IMG/VR virus record: IMGVR_UViG_3300034280_001050
Coordinates: 1 to 27,953 of that record
Length of the DNA stretch: 27,953 nt
Reading direction: 5' to 3' (one strand)
From: a virus
Part shown: piece by piece, positions 7,905 through 16,301 of the stretch
Layout of the letters: the number at the start of each line of letters is the position of its first letter
Position numbering within the stretch: position 1 is the stretch's first letter
Notes under the pieces: generated by a model
Told to the model about the DNA's origin: nothing
Database searches by the model: none
The model's input: only the letters and a program-made list of their open reading frames with translations
Program-made: the position numbers and the translations under genes

Positions 7905-9005
7905 TTAATAAAATTCTCTTAGGTTGTATACTAACATATTTTCTGTGAAAAATATATCATACGGTTCACAGTTAATTGAATATACGGTCATTGGAGTGTT
8001 CATATGAATTACGCTTACAACAGGAGTCCAATTGTCTGCTTGATAGTTATATACTTCATAAGTTTCATCTATATCAGCAGCTATTACAAAAGAATGTACT
8101 CCATTTTTTCTGGCCAAAATATAATGGCTTTCAGAGAACCAGTCACCATTAATCAACATATGTTGGTTAACTTCTCGAGTGCTAATACTAGTAATTGTTG
8201 TAGAAACAACGCCATTATTTGTAAACTGTTCTGAAGCCCAATTTGTTAAATCAAAACCAGGGCCAAATGTAGGAATTTCAGAGATGTCAAGAGACAGCAG
8301 CTCGTCTCCTACGGACAAGTTATTAACCGTCTTGTAACCATCAAGAGTTAGGACGTAAGTGCCTCCACCCAAAGATCCGCAGAAGTCAGCAGGTGTAGGA
8401 ATACATGGTTCTGGTTCAGCAATAATTACAGGCTCGTTAACAACAACAGGATCGTTAACAACAACAGGATCGTTAACAACAACAGGATCGTTAACAACAA
8501 CAGGCTCGTTAATAATGACAGGCTCGTTAATAATGACAGGCTCGTTAATAATGACAGGTGCGGTATAAGAATAATAAGTATAAGAAACTGATGTACCAGA
8601 ATCTACGGTAGATCCAGCCGTAGGTGTCTGAGAAGAAACTGTGCCATTGTTTCCAGATGTTGCGCCTGAAGAAGTAGATGATTCTCCAGAATAAACTAAT
8701 CCAGCGGATGAAATCATTGACTGGGCTGAAGATCTTGATTGACCAGATAAATTAGGAACTGTTATTCCTACATAAATTTTATAAACAAATGGTACGGGTG
8801 TTCCAAATGGGACAACTGTGCCAGCAGGTATACTTTGCGAAGAAACATCTTTATCTTGAGCTAAATAATTAACATTTGTATGTGCTGATGTATAATTTAG
8901 TTTCTTTGAAGATAATAGTGAAATTGCTGCTGATTCTTTTAATCCAACTAAAGTTGGAACATCAACTTTTCTAACTCCAATTTGACTAGCGAAGAATCTT
9001 CTCAT
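7905..9005 (-). CDS. PASTA-repeat protein with C-terminal Hint (hedgehog/intein) domain
   Basis: A 366-residue protein with three parts. Residues about 14-146 are two PASTA-like domains (VPTLVGLKESAAISLL; VPNLSGQSRSSAQSMI). Residues 150-198 are eight hexapeptides, PVIINE or PVVVND. Residues about 205-363 are a Hint fold: C209, GTYVLTLDG, LSVGDELLS, a block-B-like SESHYIL (H294), and an end FFTENMLVYN (N361). Hint domains self-cleave or splice proteins. The canonical penultimate His is replaced by Tyr360, and N361 is followed by Leu, so full splicing is unlikely; N-terminal thioester cleavage at C209 is possible. The ATG at 9005 overlaps the upstream fibre stop (TAATG), suggesting coupling and a virion role. 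Confidence 0.85.
   Translation of the reverse strand: MRRFFASQIGVRKVDVPTLVGLKESAAISLLSSKKLNYTSAHTNVNYLAQDKDVSSQSIPAGTVVPFGTPVPFVYKIYVGITVPNLSGQSRSSAQSMISSAGLVYSGESSTSSGATSGNNGTVSSQTPTAGSTVDSGTSVSYTYYSYTAPVIINEPVIINEPVIINEPVVVNDPVVVNDPVVVNDPVVVNEPVIIAEPEPCIPTPADFCGSLGGGTYVLTLDGYKTVNNLSVGDELLSLDISEIPTFGPGFDLTNWASEQFTNNGVVSTTITSISTREVNQHMLINGDWFSESHYILARKNGVHSFVIAADIDETYEVYNYQADNWTPVVSVIHMNTPMTVYSINCEPYDIFFTENMLVYNLREFY
8412..8558 (-). repeat. 18-bp tandem repeat encoding PVIINE/PVVVND
   Basis: Eight 18-bp units. On the plus strand they read GGCTCGTTAATAATGACA (three copies) and GGATCGTTAACAACAACA (three copies plus variants). They encode a rigid-looking proline-spaced linker between the PASTA and Hint domains. 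Two sub-families sit in blocks, which suggests stepwise duplication. Confidence 0.9.
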
Positions 9006-10558
9006 TATGCACTCAGGTCTCCCATAACAACCCAGCTATTTGTTCCACGCTTTAATAAAGTAGCGCTAGACCATTGTGCACGAAGCTTTAAGCCAGGAGT
9101 TGAATTTGGAGTAAACCCTGATCCTGCAATTGTAACTTGAGAACTTGTTGTTTGTAAAACCTCTATTGTTGTTCCTGTTAAAAAGCTAGGTGAATCAACT
9201 ATTGTTAGTGTTCCTCCACCTGACATTTCAATTAATTTAAATGCATCAGATGGCACTATTGAATATGAACCAGGCTGAGGATTGGTTTCAATTATCTTAT
9301 TTATTTTTGCGTCTAATCCCGCCTGTGTAGCAGTTGAAATTGGTTTAGAAGAATCAGATGTATTACTTACATTACCAAGCCCAACCATTGCTGCTGTAAT
9401 TCCTGAAACTGTACCAGTAAAAGTTGGAGACTCTATTGGTGCTTTTGCATCTAATTCAATACGTGTAGCATTTGATACGGGCTTTGATAAATCTGGTATA
9501 TTGTCAACAAATTCAAGACCTACCATGTTTTTTGTAATACCAGAAACATATCCAGTAAATGTTGGGTTTGCTAATGGTGCTTTGGAGGCAAGATCAGATG
9601 TCAAGTTAGATATTTTGTTCTGAGAGATTCCTGCCGATGAGCTAATATCCATATCTACAATTGTAAAGTTTGCAATTTTTGCAGATGTTACTGAGCCTGA
9701 TGCAATTTTGTCAGAAGTTACTGAATTAGATGCTAAGTTTATTGAATTAATTGAAAGTGGAATAATTTCATCTTCTCCAACTGAGTTAATCTGCATCATT
9801 AATTGTGAAACTGTGTTTTCAGGCAAAGTTACTGTTCCTGTAAATGTTGGTGAATCAATCGGAGCCTTAGATGTAAGGGTAGATGTTAATGTGGCAGCAA
9901 AATTTGCATCATCACCAAGTGCTGCTGCTAGCTCATCAAGTGTGTTAAGTGCTGCTGGGGCTGATGCGATTACTGCATTTACCTGTGCTGTTGCGTCTGT
10001 AATTGCTTCTGATTTAGCAGTTGCGATTGCTGAGGCCTGTGCTGTTGAAACTGGCTTTGCTAAATCTGATGTATTGTCAACATTTTGAAGACCTACTGAA
10101 GACTTTGTAAGTGACTCTACTGCAGTTAAAACTTTTGTGTCTGCTGCAGATGCGGCTGCTGAAATAGCTTCTGACTTGGCAGTTGCTACATTTGCAGTGG
10201 TTGCTAAAAGTGAAGTATCTGCAATTCCGTGTACGCTTGTTGTGGCGTTGTTGTGGTTAGTAACTGCTGTAGCTACTTCTGCATCAAGTGCTGCTGCACC
10301 TGGAAGTTGAGCCAAGGGTATTAATCCTGCTCCGTCAAGAGAGGCTACTCCGTTGGCAACACCTTTTGTGCTAAGGGCAATGTATTCTTCTAGTGTACCT
10401 GAAAGAGCATAGTCAAGTTCTCTCCATGGGGTGCTTCCATCTCCGATTTTAAATGTATTTAAATCTAAAGATATTGCAATTTCTCCAGCATAAAGTGTTG
10501 GATTATCTCTAAACCAATCATCGTCTATATCTCTTCTTAATTGAATTCTAGTTGCCAC
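9005..10558 (-). CDS. Tail fibre with Mtd-like N-terminal domain, second paralogue
   Basis: A 517-residue fibre protein read from the GTG at 10558, chosen because GGAGG lies eight bases upstream and the resulting MATRIQLRRD aligns with the MATVRLQLRRG start of the fibre at 796-3135. An upstream ATG at 10573 would place the ribosome site inside the gene. Residues 1-55 are the Mtd-like domain (NPTLYAGEIAI, IGDGSTPW). The shaft carries SPTFTGTV and VGLGNVSNTSD repeats. The C-terminal tip differs from its paralogue, so the two fibres may recognise different receptors. It overlaps the preceding gene by 11 bases and the next by one. Confidence 0.85.
   Translation of the reverse strand: MATRIQLRRDIDDDWFRDNPTLYAGEIAISLDLNTFKIGDGSTPWRELDYALSGTLEEYIALSTKGVANGVASLDGAGLIPLAQLPGAAALDAEVATAVTNHNNATTSVHGIADTSLLATTANVATAKSEAISAAASAADTKVLTAVESLTKSSVGLQNVDNTSDLAKPVSTAQASAIATAKSEAITDATAQVNAVIASAPAALNTLDELAAALGDDANFAATLTSTLTSKAPIDSPTFTGTVTLPENTVSQLMMQINSVGEDEIIPLSINSINLASNSVTSDKIASGSVTSAKIANFTIVDMDISSSAGISQNKISNLTSDLASKAPLANPTFTGYVSGITKNMVGLEFVDNIPDLSKPVSNATRIELDAKAPIESPTFTGTVSGITAAMVGLGNVSNTSDSSKPISTATQAGLDAKINKIIETNPQPGSYSIVPSDAFKLIEMSGGGTLTIVDSPSFLTGTTIEVLQTTSSQVTIAGSGFTPNSTPGLKLRAQWSSATLLKRGTNSWVVMGDLSA
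9900..10068. repeat. Copy of a 169-bp repeat shared with 1241-1409
   Basis: Aligned without gaps, the two segments differ at only a few positions. They lie in the same reading frame of the two Mtd-type fibre genes. This level of identity between genes 8 kb apart points to recent duplication or gene conversion. Confidence 0.9.
10164..10380. repeat. Copy of a 217-bp repeat shared with 2738-2954
   Basis: The second near-identical segment between the two Mtd-type fibre genes, covering the shaft just after the N-terminal domain. Flanking codons diverge sharply on both sides. Confidence 0.9.
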
Positions 10559-11057
10559 TTGAATTTCCTCCATCTATTGTTAATGAGTATTGTGAATTAG
10601 AATTTCCACTATTTATTGTTGATGAGTATCCTGAAATAGAGTCCCCGCCAAGAATGAGTTGGTATTCAGATTCTGGGTAATATGTAGAATCTGGCTCTCC
10701 TCCATTTATCAAAGACATTCTTTTAAGATTTGGATTTAACACCTCATCATTTGGGCCGCCGCCGTCAAGGCCAATTATAACAGGAATATTTTCTTCAACA
10801 TTAGCGTTTTCGTTAATATTAGAAAAGTCAATAGTTTCTTTTAGGTCAATTGTGTGAACATCTCCATCGTAAGAGTGAGTGTGCATGTAAAATGGGGCGG
10901 GATCGTCAGAAGCTGGAGTCAAGTCAACCCAAATACTACCGTTGTATATCTTAATGTTTTTGCTTGTAACATTAAAATACACATCTCCAGATGATCCAAT
11001 AAGTGGATCTTCTGTAAGTGTAAGTAGATTGAGTAGGGACTTAAACTTTTTAGCCAT
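10548..11057 (-). CDS. Virion structural protein, fibre-associated
   Basis: A 169-residue protein starting MAKKFKSLLNLLTL, related in its first 45 residues to the next gene upstream (both have a GDVYFNVTSKNIKIYNG-type or GQIYYDTSNQTMYYYNG-type beta hairpin, common in phage appendage proteins). The middle contains HTHSYDGDVHTID and a Gly/Asn/Ser-rich C-terminus (YSSTINSGNSNSQYSLTIDG) suited to a beta-helix edge. The ATG at 11057 follows AAGGA. It overlaps the downstream fibre by 11 bases, suggesting coupling. The exact function is unknown. Confidence 0.75.
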   Translation of the reverse strand: MAKKFKSLLNLLTLTEDPLIGSSGDVYFNVTSKNIKIYNGSIWVDLTPASDDPAPFYMHTHSYDGDVHTIDLKETIDFSNINENANVEENIPVIIGLDGGGPNDEVLNPNLKRMSLINGGEPDSTYYPESEYQLILGGDSISGYSSTINSGNSNSQYSLTIDGGNSSGN

Positions 11058-11066
11058 TTAAAATCC

Positions 11067-12362
11067 TTATCCTATTACAACGACTCTATATTCTCCAGAT
11101 GCTGGTGCAACTGCAAACTTAATAGTTACAGCTGAATCCGATGTGTGCTCAACATCTGCAAGCACTTCTGCAAATGGGGAGGCAACTTCGTAAATAGAAA
11201 CTACTGTATCTTTTGTGCCTAAATTATGTGTAACTGTATAAGATGTTTCTGATGTATTTAGTGTGGTCTTATACTTTCTTGTTATTTCATGATAGTTTGT
11301 GCCATCATTTGTTAATGTCCATTGATCTGATGTTTCATTCCATAAAACTTCTACATCTGCAGATGTTCCACGGTTTACCTTTAATCCAGCATCTGCTAAA
11401 GGAGCATCAGTTACATTTGTATTTAGTACAACTTTGTTATCAACAATATTAACTTCAGTTGTGCTTATTGAGTTAATTGAACCTTGTACATCAAGGTTTC
11501 CGTTAATTGTAAGAGTACCTGCAATTGTTACGTCATCTGGCAAACCAATAGTTACTGCTGCTGATTCTGAACCAGAACCTGATACTGTAATTTCTCCAGC
11601 TGTACCAGCAATTGTTGATATATAGCTTCCAGTAGTGTCTGTTCCAAGCTCTACTGAATTTGGTTCAACTGTTGTTGTAATTTCAACATCGCCCAGGTTT
11701 GTCATTACTGCCGAACCAGTTACATCTCCTGAAAGAGTAATTACTGGATCTTTATTTAGGGATACAGCTCCTGATGTAACTGTAAAATCTGTTGAGTTAA
11801 ATGAAGCAACACCCTTGTTGGTATAAGTTGCATCTTCTGCAGAAACTGTAATTGTATTATTTGTTACTGCTACATCAATTCCTTCTCCGCCAGATACTGT
11901 AAGTGTGTCTACAAGCAAATCTACTGTGTCTGTTCCAGTATCTCCAGCAATTGAAAGATTAGTTGCTACATCTACTGTTCCTGCTGCAGTCAAACGACCT
12001 TGTGCGTCAACTGTAAATGTAGGAATTGCTGTTGTTGATCCATATGATCCAGCTGTAACTGCGGTGTCATTTAATTTTAATGTTGTTGTTCCTGCGGCAT
12101 CATCGTATGTTGAAGTAAGCGCTGTTCCAGCAAGTACAGATGAACCAATAGCATCCTGAATAACTTCTGTGGAGCCAGACATTGGCATCCATGGACCGTT
12201 AGGTGAAGACAATCCATTGTAGTAGTACATCGTCTGATTAGATGTATCATAATAAATTTGTCCAGATACTGGACTAGAAGGCGCTGCGCCTAAGTTTTGG
12301 ATTCTAGCATTGAGCAACTCGTTTTTATTGAGATCAACGCTAACTAAAAATTTTCTTGCCAT
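11067..12362 (-). CDS. Beta-rich tail fibre / appendage protein
   Basis: A 431-residue protein. Residues 1-50 form an adaptor (MARKFLVSVDLNKNELLNAR, GQIYYDTSNQTMYYYNG). The shaft is Thr/Val/Gly-rich with fibre motifs such as ITLSGDVTGSA and VTIAGTLTINGNLDVQGS, typical of triple-stranded beta fibres. The C-terminal domain (VTHNLGTKDTVVSIYEV, ending SGEYRVVVIG) is shared in outline with the 145-aa protein encoded just upstream, which has INHNLGFSPNVTV. A strong AAGGAGA site precedes the ATG at 12362. It is probably a long tail fibre or baseplate appendage. Confidence 0.8.
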   Translation of the reverse strand: MARKFLVSVDLNKNELLNARIQNLGAAPSSPVSGQIYYDTSNQTMYYYNGLSSPNGPWMPMSGSTEVIQDAIGSSVLAGTALTSTYDDAAGTTTLKLNDTAVTAGSYGSTTAIPTFTVDAQGRLTAAGTVDVATNLSIAGDTGTDTVDLLVDTLTVSGGEGIDVAVTNNTITVSAEDATYTNKGVASFNSTDFTVTSGAVSLNKDPVITLSGDVTGSAVMTNLGDVEITTTVEPNSVELGTDTTGSYISTIAGTAGEITVSGSGSESAAVTIGLPDDVTIAGTLTINGNLDVQGSINSISTTEVNIVDNKVVLNTNVTDAPLADAGLKVNRGTSADVEVLWNETSDQWTLTNDGTNYHEITRKYKTTLNTSETSYTVTHNLGTKDTVVSIYEVASPFAEVLADVEHTSDSAVTIKFAVAPASGEYRVVVIG

Positions 12363-12373
12363 TTGCTATCTCC

Positions 12374-12811
12374 TTATGACAGGTGCGCTGTCCCTGAGAA
12401 TGGTTGAGCCATTGTCAGTGTTATTTGATTAGTACTATTATAGTCTATTCCTGTCTCTAATATGTCGCCTGCACTAGATTTGACTGTCACATTAGGGCTA
12501 AATCCCAAATTATGATTTATTACGATAGAATAGATCCCATTTACTGGTCCAGTTATTTGAGACATTTCCCAAGAGTAGGATAATGATATTGGCTTATCCA
12601 GAATAAAACTTTGAGCTATATTCCACGTATTTGTCTGAGAATCTTTTGGACCCCAGAATCTTGTCGTTGATGTATCAAAATAAAAATCTCCAGGTACGCC
12701 TAAGTTATTGTTTGGATTTCCTGATCCGCTTATAATTGTACGTCCAGGGGCACCAGAAGCTCTAACGACTACTAAAGGATTATTTTCGGTTACTATTAAG
12801 CGGGTTGCCAC
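12374..12811 (-). CDS. Small virion appendage protein
   Basis: A 145-residue protein with the phage appendage hairpin PGDFYFDTSTTRFWGPK at about residues 40-56 and a C-terminal domain (INHNLGFSPNVTVKSSAGD) resembling the end of the fibre at 11067-12362. The start is GTG at 12811, which shares one base with the stop of the upstream gene (TAGTG), so translation is probably coupled; the Shine-Dalgarno sequence is weak. It looks like a short fibre or an adaptor. Confidence 0.7.
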   Translation of the reverse strand: MATRLIVTENNPLVVVRASGAPGRTIISGSGNPNNNLGVPGDFYFDTSTTRFWGPKDSQTNTWNIAQSFILDKPISLSYSWEMSQITGPVNGIYSIVINHNLGFSPNVTVKSSAGDILETGIDYNSTNQITLTMAQPFSGTAHLS

Positions 12812-13155
12812 TATATCGTCACAGACCTATTTAAGGTCATATACCCTTCTAGCAATCTAGTCTTGTTAACACTTGGATCAACTATAACTAAATCATATGC
12901 TGATTTTGGATAAAACATATTATTTGTTCTTTCAGCTGAAATAGAAATTTGCAACTTTCCTAAAGTTGGATTAATTACAATTCCATCAGTTTCTGTCAGG
13001 GTAAAGGCTAGCTTCTTACCACCTTGTGTATCTCTAACTTGCAATTTTGCAGTATGAGAATTAAGTTGAATTGGGTTTTGATCTTCGTCAAGATACTGAA
13101 CTTCAAATGAGAAAGTAGCATTTTGATCGACCTCAAAATTTTTTTGTGCTGCCAT
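12811..13155 (-). CDS. Immunoglobulin-like virion protein
   Basis: A 114-residue protein that is almost all beta strand (ATFSFEVQYLDEDQNPIQL, AKLQVRDTQGGKK, GKLQISISAE, SAYDLVIVD). This matches small one-domain Ig-like or BppU-N-like proteins often encoded beside tail fibres. The ATG at 13155 follows AGGAGA. It is the first gene of the fibre run downstream of the hairpin at 13178-13211. Confidence 0.65.
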   Translation of the reverse strand: MAAQKNFEVDQNATFSFEVQYLDEDQNPIQLNSHTAKLQVRDTQGGKKLAFTLTETDGIVINPTLGKLQISISAERTNNMFYPKSAYDLVIVDPSVNKTRLLEGYMTLNRSVTI

Positions 13156-13177
13156 TAATTATAGTCTCCTAAATAGG

Positions 13178-13211
13178 AATACTCCTGTACTAATTTTAGC
13201 ACAGGAGTATT
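13178..13211 (-). terminator. 11-bp perfect hairpin between holin candidate and fibre genes
   Basis: AATACTCCTGT (13178-13188) and ACAGGAGTATT (13201-13211) form a perfect 11-bp stem with a 12-base loop. It lies just after the stop of the 77-aa gene and just before the ribosome site of the next gene. The T-tract on the minus strand is poor, so it may be a partial terminator or an RNA-stability element. Confidence 0.65.
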
Positions 13212-13230
13212 TCTAATCGACTACTTTTGT

Positions 13231-13464
13231 TTACTTATTGGTAAACCCAAATGATGACTCATTAGGGTTAAGTGCTTTCAAAATTACGGGTGCCGTGGCA
13301 GCAAATCCGCCAAGTAGTAGGTCTCTTGGGCTGGTGTTGCCAGTCATATATAGAGCAATAGCTGCTCCTAGAAAATGACGTCCATAACTTGCTAGTGCTG
13401 CTAGAATCTTTTCTTGCATTGTAACCTTTCCATCTCCATTAAGATCTTCTTTAGCTTTTGCCAT
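13231..13464 (-). CDS. Holin-like two-helix membrane protein with an EF-hand loop
   Basis: A 77-residue protein. Residues 7-18 (DLNGDGKVTMQE) form a textbook EF-hand calcium loop, with D, N, D, T and E at positions 1, 3, 5, 9 and 12. Two hydrophobic segments follow (about 28-43, YGRHFLGAAIALYM; about 48-65, DLLLGGFAATAPVILKAL). Small size, two membrane segments and position beside virion genes suggest a holin, which would open the membrane for the lysozyme-like protein encoded divergently at 15690. The ATG at 13464 has a strong AGGAGG. Holin function is inferred; the calcium loop is unusual. Confidence 0.65.
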   Translation of the reverse strand: MAKAKEDLNGDGKVTMQEKILAALASYGRHFLGAAIALYMTGNTSPRDLLLGGFAATAPVILKALNPNESSFGFTNK

Positions 13465-13482
13465 TTTTGATCCTCCTTATTT

Positions 13483-13520
13483 CTAGGCGGGTTGCCTAGG
13501 AATTTTGGGCTTTAACCCAA
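13483..13520 (-). terminator. Two adjacent hairpins after the RNR gene
   Basis: CTAGGC-GGGTT-GCCTAG (about 13483-13499) and TTGGG-CTTTAA-CCCAA (about 13504-13519) lie in the 72-bp gap between the RNR stop and the holin candidate. They may terminate RNR transcripts or set expression of the downstream gene. Neither is followed by a long T run. Confidence 0.45.
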
Positions 13521-13536
13521 TTATATTATTGTACCA

Positions 13537-15471
13537 CTATGCGCTAATATCTACCAATTCGCAATTGCCATCAGAGCTGCAAGCAAGTGTCGCATTTACA
13601 GAAGTACCATCTTCTGTTTCATAAAAAGATAGATCTTCCCATCTAATTTCTTTAGGCATTTTTGCAACAAGGGATTCGTACTCTTCCTTGGTTACCTCTT
13701 GGTAGGGGGCTTGCTTATAAGTATGATCTGAATGAGGCAAAAATGAGATTCCAGAAACTTCATCAAAGTGCTTGTATACCCAGGCGCCCACTTCCATCCA
13801 CTCATCTTCTTTTACAGAAACGGTAATAGATGGCTTGTGTTCACACCATGCACGTTGATAAATTAACCAAGTGTTTAAGTGATCTAGGGCAGTCAGGTCG
13901 CTTCTAACAATTGCGCCTTCTGGAGCTTTTACTGGAAATGAAAAAACATAAGTTTCATTTGGCTTCATAACATCATCTTCTACTGGAATTCCAACTTCTT
14001 TTAAAAAAACAGAAATAGGATCTCCTTTAGATCCACGAACTGTTCGAATGTAGTATGGAGAATGCCATGGATGCATTCCTGAAGATACTCCTACAAGCTG
14101 AGATACTGTTCCAGAAGGTTTTACGCATGTAATTGCTGCTGACTCTGGGATTCCTATCTTGCTAGCCTCTTCTTTATTTGTGTCTCTTGCTTTTTCACGC
14201 ATAGACATTAAAAAAGCCTCTAATGCAACCATGTCTTCTTTTCCAGACATAAACTTATGACCAAACTGTCCAGTAAGGGAAACGCCCAAAAGCCTTTCCT
14301 CCTCTGTGTTGTCTTTCCAAATTTTTCTAAGATACTTAAAATCTGTTAATGTTGCTTGCCAGGTTCCAAGGATTGTTGCAAGCTCAACTTTGCGCTCAAT
14401 ATCTTTCTTTGTATCGCTTTCACGTAGTACGACTTCTGAAAGATTACAAAATTGATAAGGACGCAAAATAATTTCTGAGCAAGGGTTTGTTCCGTAATGA
14501 ATTTCTGGATCTCTTCGTCCATACTTTGAGGCTTGCTTTTGAGCTGCTGCAACATTATATATTCCACGCTCTCCTGATTTTGAATCATAAAGGGATTTCC
14601 ATTCTGCAATAAATTGTTCCATGTCTGGCTTGCGAGAATAAGCTACAGAGTTATTTGAAAGAGCACGTTGCGTATTGTTTTCCCACCAGTTTCCTGATTT
14701 AGCTGCGGCCATTTCAATATCGTTAATATTTGAAAGAGAAATCATAGCTGATCGACGAACCCCTCCAACAACAACAACTTCACCAATTTTGCACATAATG
14801 TCATGCGCCTCTATGGGCTTTAAGTTTCTTCCTGCTGCTGATTTAAACTTTGCGATTGTAAAATCAAAAAGATTGACTAAAGGTTGAGGACCTGAAGATC
14901 TGCCTCCCATTGTTTTTAAACGTGCGCCAGCTGGGCGAACCTTTGAAACATCAACTGCTGGAATTTGTCCTGACCAAAGTAATGCAAGAAGCTCACGGTA
15001 AGCTTTTGCCCAACCTTGCTTTGAATCTTCTACTGTAATTACTGTTGTAGACTTTTCAAATGTTTCTGGGACGGAAGGAAGCTTGTTAATATACTTATAT
15101 TCAACAGAAAAACCAACACCTGTTCCGCACATAAGAATATACATAGTTTCATCAAAAGATCTTGGCGAATCAACTGGTACAAATGAACAATTGTAGCCTG
15201 CTACATTGTCTCTTTCTAATGCTGCTCCTGAAGTCATTACGGAGCGCATAGAGGGCATAACGTTTCTTTTAAATACACCGTCTTTTAATTCCGCTACAAG
15301 CTTTTCAGTTGGAATGTAATTATAATTTTCTTTTAAGTGGTTTAGCATAAAGACAAAATATCTATCCACCGTTTCACCCCACGTTTCACGACGGTTCTCT
15401 TCTGGAATCCATCTAGCGTAACGTGATAACGCAATAAAATTTTCATACGGGTTTGCAATAGTATTTGACAA
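13537..15471 (-). CDS. nrdJ: Adenosylcobalamin-dependent (class II) ribonucleotide reductase
   Basis: A 644-residue monomeric class II reductase that makes deoxyribonucleotides from ribonucleotides using coenzyme B12, supplying phage DNA synthesis. Visible signatures: C95 in AGYNCSF and C342 in QFCNLSE (the active-site redox pair), N329-P-C331-S-E333 (TNPCSEI; thiyl-radical cysteine and glutamate), the PSGTVSQLVGVSSGMHP loop, and C631/C637 in the C-terminal CSSDGNC shuttle. All key residues are intact. It is shorter than the Lactobacillus-type enzyme of about 740 residues. The start is TTG at 15471 with AAAGG upstream. It lies between the lysis and tail genes rather than with replication genes. 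Confidence 0.95.
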   Translation of the reverse strand: MSNTIANPYENFIALSRYARWIPEENRRETWGETVDRYFVFMLNHLKENYNYIPTEKLVAELKDGVFKRNVMPSMRSVMTSGAALERDNVAGYNCSFVPVDSPRSFDETMYILMCGTGVGFSVEYKYINKLPSVPETFEKSTTVITVEDSKQGWAKAYRELLALLWSGQIPAVDVSKVRPAGARLKTMGGRSSGPQPLVNLFDFTIAKFKSAAGRNLKPIEAHDIMCKIGEVVVVGGVRRSAMISLSNINDIEMAAAKSGNWWENNTQRALSNNSVAYSRKPDMEQFIAEWKSLYDSKSGERGIYNVAAAQKQASKYGRRDPEIHYGTNPCSEIILRPYQFCNLSEVVLRESDTKKDIERKVELATILGTWQATLTDFKYLRKIWKDNTEEERLLGVSLTGQFGHKFMSGKEDMVALEAFLMSMREKARDTNKEEASKIGIPESAAITCVKPSGTVSQLVGVSSGMHPWHSPYYIRTVRGSKGDPISVFLKEVGIPVEDDVMKPNETYVFSFPVKAPEGAIVRSDLTALDHLNTWLIYQRAWCEHKPSITVSVKEDEWMEVGAWVYKHFDEVSGISFLPHSDHTYKQAPYQEVTKEEYESLVAKMPKEIRWEDLSFYETEDGTSVNATLACSSDGNCELVDISA

Positions 15472-15626
15472 TTATAGTACCTTTTTCTCCGCCTAGCGGT
15501 ATAATTTAATATAAGTAGAGTCCTATTCTACCAAACTTTTTTAAACATAGGAAGAGCATTAATAAAAAGCCAATAAAAACCATTTTATTATTAGTTAACT
15601 AGAACAATAATACTATATGTGCCAGG
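15472..15626. other. Divergent intergenic region between RNR and lysozyme genes
   Basis: AT-rich, with no gene seen on either strand. On the minus strand the RNR leader carries the near-palindrome CCGCTAGGCGG next to the AAAGG ribosome site. A minus-strand promoter must lie here, but no single -10/-35 pair stands out. Confidence 0.5.
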
Positions 15627-15656
15627 TTGACAGATTAAACTTTTTAATGGTATTCT
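15627..15656 (+). promoter_or_regulatory. Sigma-70-type promoter of the lysozyme gene
   Basis: TTGACA (15627-15632), 18 bases, then TATTCT (15651-15656). The -35 is a perfect match. The start codon at 15690 lies 33 bases beyond the -10. Confidence 0.7.
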
Positions 15657-15689
15657 TATAGTTCGTTATCTCTATTGGAGGAAATGCCT

Positions 15690-16250
15690 ATGGAGAATAT
15701 AAAACAAAAACTTAGCGATGTTTTACATCACTACGTTGCAATATCAGTAGCTGTACTTTTTTTATTTACTGGTCAACCAGAAATAATTCAATCAGCTTCT
15801 GCTCTGGTTGTAAAACCAGATGTAGTAACCGAAGCACAACTTAACAAGGAAAAGCTGGAGGAATTCAGCAATACTGTGTGGAAGCCATCTGAGTCTTTAA
15901 CAGACAAAGAATTGGTTGAACTTCTCAAGGCCGTAGGCTTTGAGGGTAGCGCCCTTAAAATGGCGTGGGCTGTAGCTAAAAAGGAGTCTAATGGACGCCC
16001 AATGGCTTATAACGGCAACAGGAAAACTGGAGACAGTTCCTACGGAATTTTTCAGATCAACATGCTAGGATATCTTGGCAATGCTAGAAAAGAAAAGTTC
16101 AAACTGGACAGTAACTATTCGTTATTTGATCCAGCAATCAACGCAGAGATAACGTATTATATGACCAATGGCGGTCAAGATTGGTCGTCATGGAAAGGCT
16201 TAACTCCTCGAACAAAAGAGTGGCTAAGCAAGTTTCCATCTAAGAGTTAG
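15690..16250 (+). CDS. Exported lysozyme-like transglycosylase
   Basis: A 186-residue peptidoglycan-degrading protein, read from the ATG at 15690 because GGAGG lies eight bases upstream. Residues 1-38 look like a signal peptide: a basic start, hydrophobic AISVAVLFLFTG, then SASA as a possible cleavage site. Residues about 90-170 are a lysozyme/SLT-type fold: WAVAKKESNGRP with catalytic E99, GDSSYGIFQIN, and DPAINAEITYYMTNGG. It would act in the cell wall, either as the endolysin (exported, with the hydrophobic segment perhaps acting as a signal-arrest-release anchor) or as a wall hydrolase. A good promoter sits immediately upstream. Confidence 0.85.
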   Translation: MENIKQKLSDVLHHYVAISVAVLFLFTGQPEIIQSASALVVKPDVVTEAQLNKEKLEEFSNTVWKPSESLTDKELVELLKAVGFEGSALKMAWAVAKKESNGRPMAYNGNRKTGDSSYGIFQINMLGYLGNARKEKFKLDSNYSLFDPAINAEITYYMTNGGQDWSSWKGLTPRTKEWLSKFPSKS

Positions 16251-16301
16251 AAGGGATTTATTATTAAGATACAATTAGTATCTAAATATCTAAGTCTTTC
16301 G

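Noticed and set aside
8378-8381. Self-splicing intein in the Hint protein
   Set aside because: There is almost no C-terminal extein, the penultimate His is Tyr and the residue after N361 is Leu; only cleavage is plausible.
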